Source: Ramlibacter sp. WS9
Lineage (GTDB): Bacteria > Pseudomonadota > Gammaproteobacteria > Burkholderiales > Burkholderiaceae_C
Direction: 5' to 3'
DNA: 64,000 bases
Assembly: GCF_003797765.1 (NCBI RefSeq)
Contig: NZ_RKMB01000026.1
Span: 16,577-80,576 of the forward strand
Shown: one piece after another, positions 16,605 through 24,913 of the stretch
Position numbering within the stretch: position 1 is the first letter of the stretch
How the letters are laid out: every line of letters starts with the position of its first letter
The notes under the pieces: generated by a model
Database searches by the model: none
Told to the model about the DNA's origin: nothing
Seen by the model: only the letters and a program-made list of their open reading frames with translations
Program-made: the position numbers and the translations under genes

Positions 16605-17420
16605 ATGGCAAGAATCATCGTCGTCACTTCCGGCAAGGGCGGGGTGGGCAAGACCACCACCAGCGCCAGCTTCGCCTCGGGCCTGGCGCTGGCCGGCCAC
16701 AAGACCGCCGTGATCGACTTCGACGTCGGCCTGCGCAACCTCGACCTCATCATGGGCTGCGAGCGGCGCGTGGTGTACGACCTCATCAACGTGATCCAGG
16801 GCGAGGCCAACCTGAACCAGGCGCTCATCAAGGACAAGCAGTGCGAGAACCTCTTCGTTCTGGCCGCGTCCCAGACGCGTGACAAGGAAGCGCTGACCAA
16901 GGAAGGCGTGGAGAAAGTGCTGAAGGACATCGGCGAGATGGGCTTCGAATACATCGTCTGCGACTCGCCCGCCGGCATCGAAACCGGCGCGCTGATGGCG
17001 ATGCACTTCGCCGATGAGGCACTCGTCGTCACCAACCCGGAAGTCTCGTCCGTGCGCGACTCCGACCGCATCCTCGGCATGCTGGCCTCCAAGACCAAGC
17101 GCGCCATCGAGGGCAAGGAGCCCATCAAGGAGCACCTGCTCATCACGCGTTACAACCCGAACCGCGTGGACCAGGGCCAGATGCTGTCGCTGGAAGACAT
17201 CCAGGACATCCTGCGCATCAAGCTCATCGGTGTCATCCCGGAAAGCGAGTCGGTGCTGCAAGCGTCGAACCAGGGCACGCCGGCGGTGCACATGAAGGGC
17301 ACGGATGTGTCCGAGGCGTACAAGGACGTGATCGACCGCTTCCTCGGCCAGGACAAGCCGATGCGCTTCGTCGACGCGCAGAAGACGGGCTTCCTGAAGC
17401 GCCTGTTCGGAGCCAAGTAA
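16605..17420 (+). CDS. minD: Septum site-determining ATPase MinD
   Basis: 271 aa. Deviant Walker A motif SGKGGVGKTTTSA, switch I VIDFDVGLRNLD, and Walker B-like VCDSPAGIETGA are intact. The C-terminus ends FLKRLFGAK, the amphipathic membrane-targeting sequence. It binds the membrane as an ATP dimer, recruits MinC, and is released by MinE. It lies 17 bp after minC and 3 bp before minE. Confidence 0.97.
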   Translation: MARIIVVTSGKGGVGKTTTSASFASGLALAGHKTAVIDFDVGLRNLDLIMGCERRVVYDLINVIQGEANLNQALIKDKQCENLFVLAASQTRDKEALTKEGVEKVLKDIGEMGFEYIVCDSPAGIETGALMAMHFADEALVVTNPEVSSVRDSDRILGMLASKTKRAIEGKEPIKEHLLITRYNPNRVDQGQMLSLEDIQDILRIKLIGVIPESESVLQASNQGTPAVHMKGTDVSEAYKDVIDRFLGQDKPMRFVDAQKTGFLKRLFGAK

Positions 17421-17423
17421 CCG

Positions 17424-17687
17424 ATGGCATCCTTCCTTTCCTTCCTGCTGGGCGAGAAAAAAAAGACCGCCAGCGTCGCCAAAGAGCGGCTCCAGATCAT
17501 CCTGGCGCACGAGCGCAGCGGCCGCAACGCGAGCCAGCCCGACTACCTGCCGGCCCTGCAGCGCGAGCTCGTCGCCGTGATCAGCAAATACATCAAGATC
17601 GGCCCGCAAGACCTGAAGGTCAGCCTCGAGCGCCAGGACAACCTGGAAGTGCTGGAGGTGAAGATCGAGCTGCCCGACAGCAAGTGA
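17424..17687 (+). CDS. minE: Cell division topological specificity factor MinE
   Basis: 87 aa. N-terminal membrane-binding/MinD-contact helix (MASFLSFLLGEKKKTASVAKERLQIILAHER) and C-terminal topological specificity domain (LVAVISKYIKIGPQDLKVSLE...). It stimulates MinD ATPase and drives pole-to-pole oscillation. Complete, usual length, 3 bp after minD. Confidence 0.96.
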   Translation: MASFLSFLLGEKKKTASVAKERLQIILAHERSGRNASQPDYLPALQRELVAVISKYIKIGPQDLKVSLERQDNLEVLEVKIELPDSK

Positions 17688-17743
17688 TTTCGGTTGTCTT
17701 TGCCTGACTTGACACACCGCGACGAGCAGCAGATAAACGCAAT

Positions 17744-18253
17744 ATGACCTCCCCCGTTACCGTGCGCGTGACGCACCGTTACAGCGTGTCGTCGGAGCGT
17801 GTGTTCGATGCCTGGCTCAACCCTGCGTTGGCGGCCCGCTTCCTCTTCGCCACCCGCACCGGCAACATCCTTCACTGCGAGATCGATCCTTCGGTCGGCG
17901 GTGAATTCACCGTCACCGACAGACGGCCCACCGCCGACGGCGACGAAAGCTTCTTCGACGCGCAGCACCGCGGTGTGTATGTCGAGATCGCACGGCCCCA
18001 CCGCCTCGCGTTCGACTTCAACGTCGAGCCTTATTCCGATGAGCCGACGCGGGTCGTCATCGACATCGTCTCCATGGGCCCGAACCTGTGCGAGCTGGTG
18101 TTGACGCACAACCTGGGCAGCGACGAAACGGCGCAGGTCAACGCCGACCGGACGCGCAAAGGCTGGGCCACCATGCTCGCCCAGTTGGACAAGGTGCTCA
18201 CCACCCGCACCTGGGGCGGGCTGGGCGGCTTCAAGGGCCCAGGAAGCGCTTGA
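17744..18253 (+). CDS. SRPBCC/AHSA1-like domain protein
   Basis: 169 aa. A START/Bet v1-like fold is indicated by VTHRYSVSSERVFDAWLNPALAARFLF at the N-terminus, a central GGEFTVTDRRP and the C-terminal helix VNADRTRKGWATMLAQLDKVL. AHSA1-like proteins bind hydrophobic ligands or act as ArsR-linked regulators; the ligand here is unknown. It is monocistronic, and its 3' end overlaps the convergent hydrolase gene by 23 bp. Confidence 0.78.
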   Translation: MTSPVTVRVTHRYSVSSERVFDAWLNPALAARFLFATRTGNILHCEIDPSVGGEFTVTDRRPTADGDESFFDAQHRGVYVEIARPHRLAFDFNVEPYSDEPTRVVIDIVSMGPNLCELVLTHNLGSDETAQVNADRTRKGWATMLAQLDKVLTTRTWGGLGGFKGPGSA

Positions 18254-19190
18254 CCTCGGCCACGGTGCGCTGCGGGTCTTCTTCCTGCGGCACGTGGCCC
18301 AGGTCGTCGAACATCACCAGCTTGGCGCCCGGAATGTCGCTCGCGAATCGCGGCGCCAACTCGGTCGGGATCAACCTGTCCTTGCCGCCCCACAAGACCA
18401 GCGTGGGCGCCTTGATGGTCTTGAGCAGCGCCACGTTGCCGGTGTAGCCCTGCTCGAGGCGCCGCCCCAGCGCCTTGCGGTTGCCTTCGCGCAGCGTCAT
18501 CGCCACGTACAGGTCGACCAGCTCGGGCGTGACTTTCGACGGATCGCCATACACGTTGCGCACGCTGGCTTCGACCACACCGCGCGGCAGCGTGCGCTCC
18601 GTCAGCACCCGCAGGCCCGGCGTCATCGCCAGCCGGAAGCCCAGGGGCAGCTCCTGCTTCACCGTCATCGATTCCGGCGGGTAGCCGCTCGCATCGACCA
18701 GGACGAGGCCCGCCACGCGGTCGGGCATCGCCGCCGCGACGGACCACGCGATCTGCCCGCCCAGCGAATTGCCGCCGATGACGAAGCGCTGCACGCCCAG
18801 TTTGTCCACCACGTCGCGGACGAACTGCACGTAGGTTTCGGTGGAGTAGTCGTTGGCCTGGTTCGGCCCTGTGAGCGCGAAGCCCGGCAGGTCGAAGCGG
18901 ATCACGCGGCGCTTGTCACGCAACGCCTGCGCCCAGCCTTCCCAGGTGTGCAGGCTGGCGGAAGTGCCATGCAGCAGAACGATGGGCGCGGGGTCGTCAT
19001 GCGGGCCTTCGTCGCGCAGGTGCACCTGCATGCCGTTGACGTCGATGAAGCGCGAAGGCGGCCGCGCCCAGCGTGCCTTGAGCTCGTCCACCGGCACGTC
19101 CGGCGCCCAGGTGAGGGCGACGCCGAGGCCAACGAAGAAGACAATGCCCGCCAACACGAGGACAAAGGCACGGACCCAGATGCTTTTCAT
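18231..19190 (-). CDS. Alpha/beta-fold hydrolase, membrane-anchored
   Basis: 319 aa. N-terminal uncleaved signal or anchor (WVRAFVLVLAGIVFFVGLGVAL), then a haloalkane-dehalogenase/epoxide-hydrolase-like core: oxyanion-hole motif LLHGTSAS, nucleophile elbow IGGNSLGG (Ser nucleophile), acid in LWGGKDRLIP and catalytic His in DLGHVPQEE. With Ser as the nucleophile it is an esterase or C-C hydrolase type rather than a dehalogenase. Start at 19190 gives the anchor directly; upstream in-frame codons are less likely. Confidence 0.82.
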   Translation of the reverse strand: MKSIWVRAFVLVLAGIVFFVGLGVALTWAPDVPVDELKARWARPPSRFIDVNGMQVHLRDEGPHDDPAPIVLLHGTSASLHTWEGWAQALRDKRRVIRFDLPGFALTGPNQANDYSTETYVQFVRDVVDKLGVQRFVIGGNSLGGQIAWSVAAAMPDRVAGLVLVDASGYPPESMTVKQELPLGFRLAMTPGLRVLTERTLPRGVVEASVRNVYGDPSKVTPELVDLYVAMTLREGNRKALGRRLEQGYTGNVALLKTIKAPTLVLWGGKDRLIPTELAPRFASDIPGAKLVMFDDLGHVPQEEDPQRTVAEVKRFLGP

Positions 19191-19377
19191 GGGCAGAACT
19201 GTAACCGCCGCGCCGCGGCGGTCGCATCCCCGCAACACAAGCTTGTAAAGCCGCCACCGGAATCGCCGTTTTGTCGTCGCGCCGACATAACTGGACTTGC
19301 ATCGCCCGCAGAATCACCATCCAGCAGCAAACCAAAGAATCTCGCAGGGAGCCATCGGCAAAGTACCGGGAGTGGCA

Positions 19378-19611
19378 ATGCAGTACGTTCAAGACTCGTT
19401 TGATGCAGGTAGCGTGGTGGCCGCGTGGCTCCACCCGTCTGCACTGGGCCAGCTGGAGCCCGTGTTGCGGCGTTTGATGGCGGGCCGGCAGCTGTTCGTG
19501 AAACAGGCGGACGGCACTTACCGCCCCAAGGGCTCGCAGCTGGGGCTGGCGCGCCGCTTCGATTTCGCGGACCTGCGCGAACCCGCCCTGCGCGCGGCCG
19601 AGGTCGCCTGA
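19378..19611 (+). CDS. Small hypothetical protein
   Basis: 77 aa (MQYVQDSFDAGSVVAAWLHP...). No known domain. It is soluble and ends FADLREPALRAAEVA. The ATG at 19378 follows GGGAGTGG, a plausible ribosome site. Its coding probability rests on a natural composition and the absence of anything on the opposite strand; conservation cannot be checked here. Confidence 0.45.
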   Translation: MQYVQDSFDAGSVVAAWLHPSALGQLEPVLRRLMAGRQLFVKQADGTYRPKGSQLGLARRFDFADLREPALRAAEVA

Positions 19612-19627
19612 CCAGGGCTCGACGCCG

Positions 19628-19855
19628 TTAGCGCTGACCCTTGCCCGACGCGCCGCTGTCCGGCGCGCTGCGGCTCTGCTTCCCCTGGTTGTTTCCGATC
19701 TTCGACTCGCGGTCGTGCCGGCTTACCGGTGTGCGCCGCCCTTCGTTTTTCTGCGTGGGCACCTGCTCGCCCTGCTGGTTGGCATCGTTTTCCACTTTGC
19801 CGCTCTGCGGCTCCTGCTTGTCGGCGGGATTCTGCGACTTGGCATTCTTTGCCAT
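19628..19855 (-). CDS. Small hydrophilic hypothetical protein
   Basis: 75 aa, highly charged and rich in Q, N, K and G (begins MAKNAKSQNPADKQEPQSGK), predicted disordered. Such proteins are common in Burkholderiales and sometimes stress-related, but no family is recognised. The start at 19855 follows TCAAGGAGCACAGC on the coding strand, a good ribosome site. An inverted repeat, CTGTCGGACAG, lies in its upstream region near 19914. Confidence 0.55.
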   Translation of the reverse strand: MAKNAKSQNPADKQEPQSGKVENDANQQGEQVPTQKNEGRRTPVSRHDRESKIGNNQGKQSRSAPDSGASGKGQR

Positions 19856-19936
19856 GCTGTGCTCCTTGAAAGTGAGTGCATGGCCATTCTGGAAGCCCAC
19901 AACCTTGTGCGCTGTCGGACAGCATCGCATTGTCTT

Positions 19937-19974
19937 GCTCCCTCTCCCTCTGGGAGAGGGCGGGGGTGAGGGCA
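19937..19974. repeat. CCCTCTCCC..GGGAGAGGG intergenic repeat
   Basis: The hairpin CCCTCTCCCTCTGGGAGAGGG with a GCGGGGGTGAGGG tail is a dispersed repeat found across many proteobacteria. Related units (CCCTCCCCCGCTGGGGGAGGG) occur at 21149-21187 and inside mnmE at 56309-56346. Confidence 0.8.
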
Positions 19975-19994
19975 CTCCTACCTCATCAACCCCT

Positions 19995-20405
19995 TCAACC
20001 ACCTTCCACCATCAACATCGCCTCGATCTTGTTGCCATCGAGGTCGCGCACGAAGGCCGCGTAATAATTCTCCGTGTATTCCTTGCGATAGCCCGGCTCG
20101 CCGTCGCCCTTGCCTCCCAGCTCCACGGCCTTGGCATAGAACGCCTTCACTTCGTCGATCGAGCCCGCGAGGAACGAAACGTGCACGCCGTTGCCCACGC
20201 TGGCCTTGCCGCCGTCGAACGGCGACTGGATCCAGAACTCCGGAAACTTGCGGCCGTAACCCGCGCCGCCGGGGAAATCCATGAAACACGGAATGTGCAG
20301 CGTGGCCAGCACGGCGTCGTAGAACGCCTTGGCGCGCGGGTAGTCGTTGGTGCCCAGGGACACGTGGGAGATGACGCTGTCGGAGCGTTGAATGGAATCG
20401 GCCAT
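19995..20405 (-). CDS. VOC (glyoxalase/bleomycin-resistance) family protein
   Basis: 136 aa. Paired beta-alpha-beta-beta-beta modules: ISHVSLGTNDYPRAKAFYDAVL (metal-ligand His position), GVHVSFLAGSIDEVKAFYAKAVELGG, and the terminal DLDGNKIEAMLM (metal-ligand Glu). Typical of lactoylglutathione lyase-like proteins, but substrate specificity cannot be read from sequence. The start at 20405 follows CAGGAGGCAAGCGCC on the coding strand, a strong ribosome site. Confidence 0.8.
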   Translation of the reverse strand: MADSIQRSDSVISHVSLGTNDYPRAKAFYDAVLATLHIPCFMDFPGGAGYGRKFPEFWIQSPFDGGKASVGNGVHVSFLAGSIDEVKAFYAKAVELGGKGDGEPGYRKEYTENYYAAFVRDLDGNKIEAMLMVEGG

Positions 20406-20517
20406 GGCGCTTGCCTCCTGAAAAGTTGAGCGGGCAACGATAGCCGCGCAGCGCGCGCCGGGCAAGCACCGCGCTTCGCCCTGCTGACAGATTCAGTGAA
20501 CCGCGTCAGAGAAGGCG

Positions 20518-21141
20518 TCAGTGGGCGGGCGTGGCGGCCAGGTGCTGCTCGATGGCCTTCGGCACGGCCTTGCGCGCGCAGGCCTGCAGCTTCATCAAGA
20601 GATCGTGGCGCGGCTCGGGCACGCCGTACTGATGCGTCAGATCGCGCTTGATCTGCCCCAGCAGCGCAGCCGCCACTTCCGCATCCGCCATCGCCCTGTG
20701 CGCGCGGCCCGAAGAAGGCAGTGCGTGATAGGAAGCCAGCGAGCCGAGCCGGTAGTTGGGCGCCTGCGGATAGAGCCGGCGCGACAAGAGCAAGGTGCAC
20801 GCAAACGGCTCATCGGCGGGCCGATCAACCCGCTCCATCTCCGCCATCCAGAAACGCCGGTCGAACGACGCGTTGTGCGCCACCATCGGCCGCCCATCGA
20901 CGAAGCGGCTGGCCTCGGCCATCACCGCTTCCGCCGGCGGCGCCGTGCGGATCATCTCGTTGCTGATGCCGGTGTAGGCCTCGATGAAAGCCGAGATGCG
21001 CACGCCGGCGTTCATGAGGCTCTGGTACCGGTCCACCACCCGGTCACCCTCGAGGATCACCACCGCGATCTCCGTCGCGCGGTCGCCCATGGCGGGGGAT
21101 AGGCCCGTGGTCTCGAAGTCGATGACGGCAACGGTGGTCAT
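20518..21141 (-). CDS. DnaQ-like 3'-5' exonuclease (DEDD family)
   Basis: 207 aa. ExoI motif AVIDFETTGLSP, ExoII in MVAHNASFDRRF and ExoIII HRAMADAEVAAALL (HxAxxD, DEDDh type). The protein is a stand-alone exonuclease domain resembling the Pol III epsilon subunit but lacking the epsilon C-terminal alpha-binding tail. Translation starts at the ATG overlapping the stop of the upstream small gene (ATGA). Between the body of that gene and this start lies a dispersed repeat. Confidence 0.8.
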   Translation of the reverse strand: MTTVAVIDFETTGLSPAMGDRATEIAVVILEGDRVVDRYQSLMNAGVRISAFIEAYTGISNEMIRTAPPAEAVMAEASRFVDGRPMVAHNASFDRRFWMAEMERVDRPADEPFACTLLLSRRLYPQAPNYRLGSLASYHALPSSGRAHRAMADAEVAAALLGQIKRDLTHQYGVPEPRHDLLMKLQACARKAVPKAIEQHLAATPAH

Positions 21142-21377
21142 CGATTCTTGCTCCCTCCCCCGCTGGGGGAGGGCTGGGGTGGGGGCATCGCGGCCTCGAC
21201 TCGCGAGGGTTTGAGAGACACAACGCGGCAGACTTTTTCCATCCGAGCATCGCCATGGCGCTGATACCGCAGGGCCTCCAGCGCATCGATGCGCGCCTGC
21301 ACCGGTTGCGCCAACCAATAGGCCAGATCCTGAGCGGTTTGGGAACCTGGTTGCGTCCTGCGAACGGTGCGTTGCAT
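21138..21377 (-). CDS. Small conserved-type protein with repeat-derived C-terminus
   Basis: 79 aa. The body (TAQDLAYWLAQPVQARIDALEALRYQR, then ARMEKVCRVVSLK) resembles a class of ~70-residue proteins with the pattern YWLxxPxxERIxALExLRxQ...RxxRVxRVV. The last ~18 residues (AAMPPPQPSPSGGGSKNR) are encoded by the dispersed repeat at 21149-21187, so the original stop has been replaced or bypassed. It ends with ATGA overlap into the exonuclease gene. Function unknown. Confidence 0.5.
   Translation of the reverse strand: MQRTVRRTQPGSQTAQDLAYWLAQPVQARIDALEALRYQRHGDARMEKVCRVVSLKPSRVEAAMPPPQPSPSGGGSKNR
21149..21187. repeat. CCCTCCCCCGCTGGGGGAGGG dispersed repeat
   Basis: Hairpin repeat with a GCTGGGGTGGGGGCA tail, nearly identical to the copy inside mnmE (56309-56346). 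It sits at the 3' end of a small gene, 8 bp before the exonuclease start on the minus strand. Confidence 0.85.
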
Positions 21378-21408
21378 GTCTCGACTTTACCGTGGATGAG
21401 GCAACACC

Positions 21409-21816
21409 TTATCGCTGCCGAACGGCCAGTTCCTTGAACCCCGTCGCCGCATCCAGCTCCCGCCGAAACTCCCACCCCGGCAACAGCGCGATCACCACCT
21501 CCGCCGTCGTGCGCACGACGCAGCCGTGCATGATGTGCCCGCCCTTCACTTGCCCTTGCGCATCGGACACGCTGCCGTGCAGGTGCGCGCCGTCGGCACT
21601 GAGCGTGCCCGAAAGCATCAGCAGTTCCAGCGGACCATCCGTTTCGGTTCCGCCAGGCTTGTCGGCATAGCGCAGCATCGCGTTGGACAAGCTGCCCACC
21701 GCCGACACGATGCAGGCCGCGGAAATGCCGTGTTCCTTGGAGAGGCTGGCAAACACCTTCTCCAGCGAGGACCGCAGGTCGTCGCCAGGCACCAGGCGCA
21801 GCACGTGAACATTCAT
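21409..21816 (-). CDS. PPC domain (DUF296) DNA-binding-like protein
   Basis: 135 aa. Matches the PCC/PPC fold: VLRLVPGDDLRSSLEKVF, the ACIVSAVGSLSNAMLRYAD core, LHGSVSDAQGQVKGGHIMHGC and TTAEVVIALL. Bacterial members form trimers and may be regulatory or enzymatic; plant relatives bind AT-rich DNA. The GGHxxxGCxV metal-ligand-like cluster is intact. Start at 21816 (MNVHVLRLV) fits the family better than the upstream in-frame ATG. Confidence 0.8.
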   Translation of the reverse strand: MNVHVLRLVPGDDLRSSLEKVFASLSKEHGISAACIVSAVGSLSNAMLRYADKPGGTETDGPLELLMLSGTLSADGAHLHGSVSDAQGQVKGGHIMHGCVVRTTAEVVIALLPGWEFRRELDAATGFKELAVRQR

Positions 21817-21830
21817 GCCTCGATTGTCAT

Positions 21831-22412
21831 TCAATACCCCAGCGGCCGCACCCCAATCAGCGGCCCATGCAGCAGCAGCGCGAACACCGACCAGGCCACC
21901 AACCCCGCCGCGACGGCGATGCTCGTGCCGATGGCGTTGGCCGGCGCGTACACGGTGTTGTTAGCGCGATCGCGCTGGCGCGCGGCGCGGAAGCTCAAGG
22001 CCGCCCACAGCAGGAAGGCCACGAACAACACCACGTTGGCCGCCTCGCCGTTGGACAGAAGATGCGCCACCGCCCAGGTCTTCACCGACAGCACCTGCGG
22101 GTGATGGAACTTCGCCTTGAACCAGTTGCGCGGAATGTAAGCGGCCACGAAGAGGATCATCGCCAGCACCATCAGCAGCGCCGTCACGTGCACCGTCCAC
22201 GGCGGCGTGGCGTACAGCACCAGCGTGTCGCGCCGCGCCATCCGGAAGCCCCACACGATGACGATGAAGCTCGCGATAGAGACGACAGCGTAGAGCCCCT
22301 TCCACGGCAGCGGGCCCATCCTCGCGACCATCTGCGTGCGCCAGCCGTCCGCGAAGATGCGGGTGGAATGGACGCCCAGAAACAAGGCAAGGCCCAGGAT
22401 CAGCACCAGCAT
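21831..22412 (-). CDS. NnrU family membrane protein
   Basis: 193 aa, six hydrophobic segments. Signature features are LGLALFLGVHSTRIF at the N-terminus, GLYAVVSIASFIVIVWGF and the HHPQVLSVKTWAVAHLLSNGE motif typical of NnrU. NnrU was first seen in denitrification gene clusters and is related to methanethiol S-methyltransferase-like membrane proteins; no nitrogen-oxide genes are nearby. Complete and of usual length. Confidence 0.86.
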   Translation of the reverse strand: MLVLILGLALFLGVHSTRIFADGWRTQMVARMGPLPWKGLYAVVSIASFIVIVWGFRMARRDTLVLYATPPWTVHVTALLMVLAMILFVAAYIPRNWFKAKFHHPQVLSVKTWAVAHLLSNGEAANVVLFVAFLLWAALSFRAARQRDRANNTVYAPANAIGTSIAVAAGLVAWSVFALLLHGPLIGVRPLGY

Positions 22413-22553
22413 GGCAACCCTCCGAAGTGTGTGGCCGGATTATGTTTCAAGCACAGCCATGTACGCCTGCCGCGACAGCGTGATGGGATGCCGGCCTACA
22501 GCAATAGGCAAGGCCTTTGCCCAAACTGAGCAGCATTCCAGGAGACATTCATC

Positions 22554-22799
22554 ATGGTCAGCACCATTGCCCTGTTCAAACACCCCAGCACGGCCGCCGC
22601 ATCGGCGCAGAGCCAGCCGAAGGACGTGACGCGCCTGCAGAAGGTCACGGAAGAGGTGCAGAGCTTCTTCCAGCGACCGTCGAACGGCCGCAGCACGCGC
22701 ATGGGCCGTCGCGTCGAGAAGCCCGGCGACGCCCACGCCGCCGGCCCGAGCGGCCAGCACGAAGCAACGAAGCACGACTCGCGGCACACGAACAAGTAA
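22554..22799 (+). CDS. Small hydrophilic hypothetical protein
   Basis: 81 aa, basic and polar (begins MVSTIALFKHPSTAAASAQ, ends HDSRHTNK), with no recognised domain. A strong AGGAGA ribosome site 8 bp ahead of the ATG supports translation. Convergent with the DUF2785 gene, 6 bp apart. Confidence 0.5.
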   Translation: MVSTIALFKHPSTAAASAQSQPKDVTRLQKVTEEVQSFFQRPSNGRSTRMGRRVEKPGDAHAAGPSGQHEATKHDSRHTNK

Positions 22800-22805
22800 C
22801 GCGAA

Positions 22806-23720
22806 CTACCCCACGTCCTTGATCGCCTTGCGCAACCCCGGCAGCAGCGCGTTCTTCACCTCGTCGTTGCCGATCTCCTGCACCGACACATACAGCGCCT
22901 GAAGAAACGAGCCCAGGTTGTGGCGCGCTGCCAGCCCGGCCTGCGTCATCGGCTCCGGATGCGGCAACCGCGCGACGACGGCGTCGAGCCAGCGCTGCCA
23001 TTCATCGGCTTTCCACCAGCCGCGCCGCGCCAGGTAGAACACGGGCGCCATCAGCCGCTCAGCCTCGCCGTAGTGATAGAAGTGCTCGCCGGCCGGCATC
23101 ACCTGCGACGCCACCGCCGCCAACACCGTCTCACCCTGCGCACGTTGTAGCAGCGGATGCACCGCCAGCTGAACCATCAAATCCGCCCCATGCGCCACGC
23201 CGTGGCGCCAGCCCTCGCGCTCGTCGAAACCGCGGTAGTCGCGCACACCCGCGAGGTACGCCGCGCTGCGCTCGACGATATCGTCACGCTCCGCCGGCAA
23301 GAGAAAAGGCTTGATGCGGTCGGCCCGCACTACCTCCGCCAGACCCAGCGCCGCGAAGGGTTTGCCGAAGCCGGTGGCATCCGCCGGGTCGGCGAGCGAA
23401 GCCAAGAGCCGCGTGCGCAGCACCTGCAGCGTGGTGGCTTCCAGCTGACCTTCTCGCATCATCGATTGCAGGCCGTTGAGTGCCAGTTCGTCGCGCAGCT
23501 GCGGGTTGGTATCACGCAGGCACTCCGCCAGGCCCAGCGCCAGGTTCTGCCGCGCAACGGGGCTTTCCAGGCGCGGCGATTTCCAGCCGCGGATCTTGAG
23601 CGCTTGCAACGAGACGGTGGATTCGCCGGCCGGCGGGCATTGCTGCGCATGCACCGCAAGTGACGAAGCGAGGAGCGCCAGCAGCGCAAGGCCGTGGCGC
23701 GGCAGTGTGCGAAAAGTCAT
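22806..23720 (-). CDS. DUF2785 family secreted protein
   Basis: 304 aa. Signal peptide (LALLALLASSLAVHAQ) followed by an all-helical HEAT-like region. Motifs FDEREGWRHGVAHGADLMVQLAVHP and the DEWQRWLDAVVARLPHP region match DUF2785, a family of unknown function. Start at 23720 positions the signal peptide correctly. Confidence 0.75.
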   Translation of the reverse strand: MTFRTLPRHGLALLALLASSLAVHAQQCPPAGESTVSLQALKIRGWKSPRLESPVARQNLALGLAECLRDTNPQLRDELALNGLQSMMREGQLEATTLQVLRTRLLASLADPADATGFGKPFAALGLAEVVRADRIKPFLLPAERDDIVERSAAYLAGVRDYRGFDEREGWRHGVAHGADLMVQLAVHPLLQRAQGETVLAAVASQVMPAGEHFYHYGEAERLMAPVFYLARRGWWKADEWQRWLDAVVARLPHPEPMTQAGLAARHNLGSFLQALYVSVQEIGNDEVKNALLPGLRKAIKDVG

Positions 23721-23762
23721 GAGCGCGACTGTAGCGCGGGCCCTTGAGCCTGTCATACCGCG

Positions 23763-24170
23763 CTAGACCAGCAACGTCATGCCGGCGCCACGCACTGCGG
23801 CCTTGTCGAATGTGACAGTGTGCGAACAACCTTCGGCTTCTGCCGCTTGCGTGATCAACGCATCCACAAAGCCGGCTTTCGACGTCTTGCCGCCTTTGGC
23901 ACGCCGGACCGCCGCTTGCACAACCTCGCGGCGCTCGACGTGAAACTGAGGTGTGCCCAGCAGGTCTTCCACCGTTTGCTTGATCTCGTCCGGGCTGGCG
24001 CCATATAGGCGTGTGAGCACCCAACACAGCTCAGCCAGAACAACCAGGCTGATGAAGCCAGGCGTTGCCGCAGTCAGTTCGTGTTCAATGAGCCGGGTTG
24101 CCTGTAGAGCCTGCTTCGGGCCATCCTGCGCCAGGTAGCGCACCAACACATTGGTGTCCAGTCCGATCAT
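23763..24170 (-). CDS. vapC: VapC-type PIN-domain toxin
   Basis: 135 aa. PIN ribonuclease fold: first acidic residue in MIGLDTNVLVRYL, second in FISLVVLAELCWVL, third in FVDALITQAAEAEG and a fourth in VTFDKAA. VapC toxins cleave tRNA or rRNA in the cytoplasm. It lies 5 bp after the AbrB-type antitoxin gene in one operon with a palindromic operator. Confidence 0.9.
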   Translation of the reverse strand: MIGLDTNVLVRYLAQDGPKQALQATRLIEHELTAATPGFISLVVLAELCWVLTRLYGASPDEIKQTVEDLLGTPQFHVERREVVQAAVRRAKGGKTSKAGFVDALITQAAEAEGCSHTVTFDKAAVRGAGMTLLV

Positions 24171-24175
24171 CGCTT

Positions 24176-24433
24176 TCAGCGCTTGCCGCGCGCGTTGCGG
24201 GCCGAGGTTTCGGTTGCGATGGCTTCATCCATCGCCTCGATGCTGACGGGTTTGCTCACGCGGCCGGCAAACCGCCCCTTCAATGTCGGCGCCTCATTGC
24301 GCAGCGGCACCACCTTGAAGCCGCCCGCCACCGGCACAAAATCGACTTTGGTCCCGGTGTGCAGGCCCAACGCTTGCCGAACCGATTGCGGCACTGTGAT
24401 CTGTCCTTTGCTGGTTAATGTGGCGACTGGCAT
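24176..24433 (-). CDS. vapB: VapB-type AbrB/SpoVT-like antitoxin
   Basis: 85 aa. N-terminal swapped-hairpin AbrB DNA-binding domain (MPVATLTSKGQITVPQSVRQ..GTKVDFVPV) and a C-terminal toxin-binding tail. It neutralises VapC and represses the operon. The ATG at 24433 lies immediately after a palindromic operator, so the transcript leader is very short. Confidence 0.88.
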   Translation of the reverse strand: MPVATLTSKGQITVPQSVRQALGLHTGTKVDFVPVAGGFKVVPLRNEAPTLKGRFAGRVSKPVSIEAMDEAIATETSARNARGKR

Positions 24434-24437
24434 AGCG

Positions 24438-24464
24438 ATTCCTTACTTAAGGTAAGGAATTATA
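24438..24464 (-). promoter_or_regulatory. vapBC operator and -10 element
   Basis: A perfect palindrome with 9-bp arms (ATTCCTTAC / GTAAGGAAT around TTAAG) at 24438-24460 overlaps a consensus TATAAT on the minus strand (24459-24464). VapB bound here would cover the promoter, giving the usual autorepression. Confidence 0.75.
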
Positions 24465-24541
24465 ATCCCCCAGGTACCGATGTCGGTGCAGATGCAGGCC
24501 AGACCCGGTTGCACTCCTAACCGTTTGACGGCTCCCGACCC

Positions 24542-24742
24542 ATGCCCGACGGCACCAGCCAGGAGCCGGGCGGATGGAACCGCGTCGTGCTGCGCGTGGC
24601 GGACTTGCCGACGCACATCGAGACGCTGAGGAAAGCGGGGCTGCGGTTTCGCAACGAGATGGAGACGGGACCCGGCGGAAAGCAGATCCAGATCGAAGAC
24701 CCCGACGGCAACCCGATCGAGCTGTTCGAGCCCGCGCGGTAG
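24542..24742 (+). pseudogene. C-terminal fragment of a VOC/glyoxalase-family gene
   Basis: 66 codons (GGWNRVVLRVADLPTHIETL ... KQIQIEDPDGNPIELFEPAR) match the second half of a VOC protein including the terminal metal-ligand Glu. The upstream in-frame sequence does not resemble the first half. The gene is therefore 5'-truncated; expression from the internal ATG is possible but unlikely to give a complete fold. Confidence 0.6.
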
Positions 24743-24913
24743 CTGCCCGCGAAGGAGTTTGCGCAAGCTACACCAAAGTCGTAGGCCTCTTTCTGAAGAT
24801 GTGATGCCGTTATCCCCCACGTGCAATGGCGACGAAGGGTCGCGACGCCTACTCTGACGGTATCGGATCGTAGGCGGCAGGTTGATGCCGCCCAGCCACA
24901 AAGGGGTCACACC

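Noticed and set aside
22336..22629. Plus-strand frame running from the NnrU promoter into the small gene at 22554
   Set aside because: It is out of frame with the gene that has the AGGAGA ribosome site and has no recognisable content.
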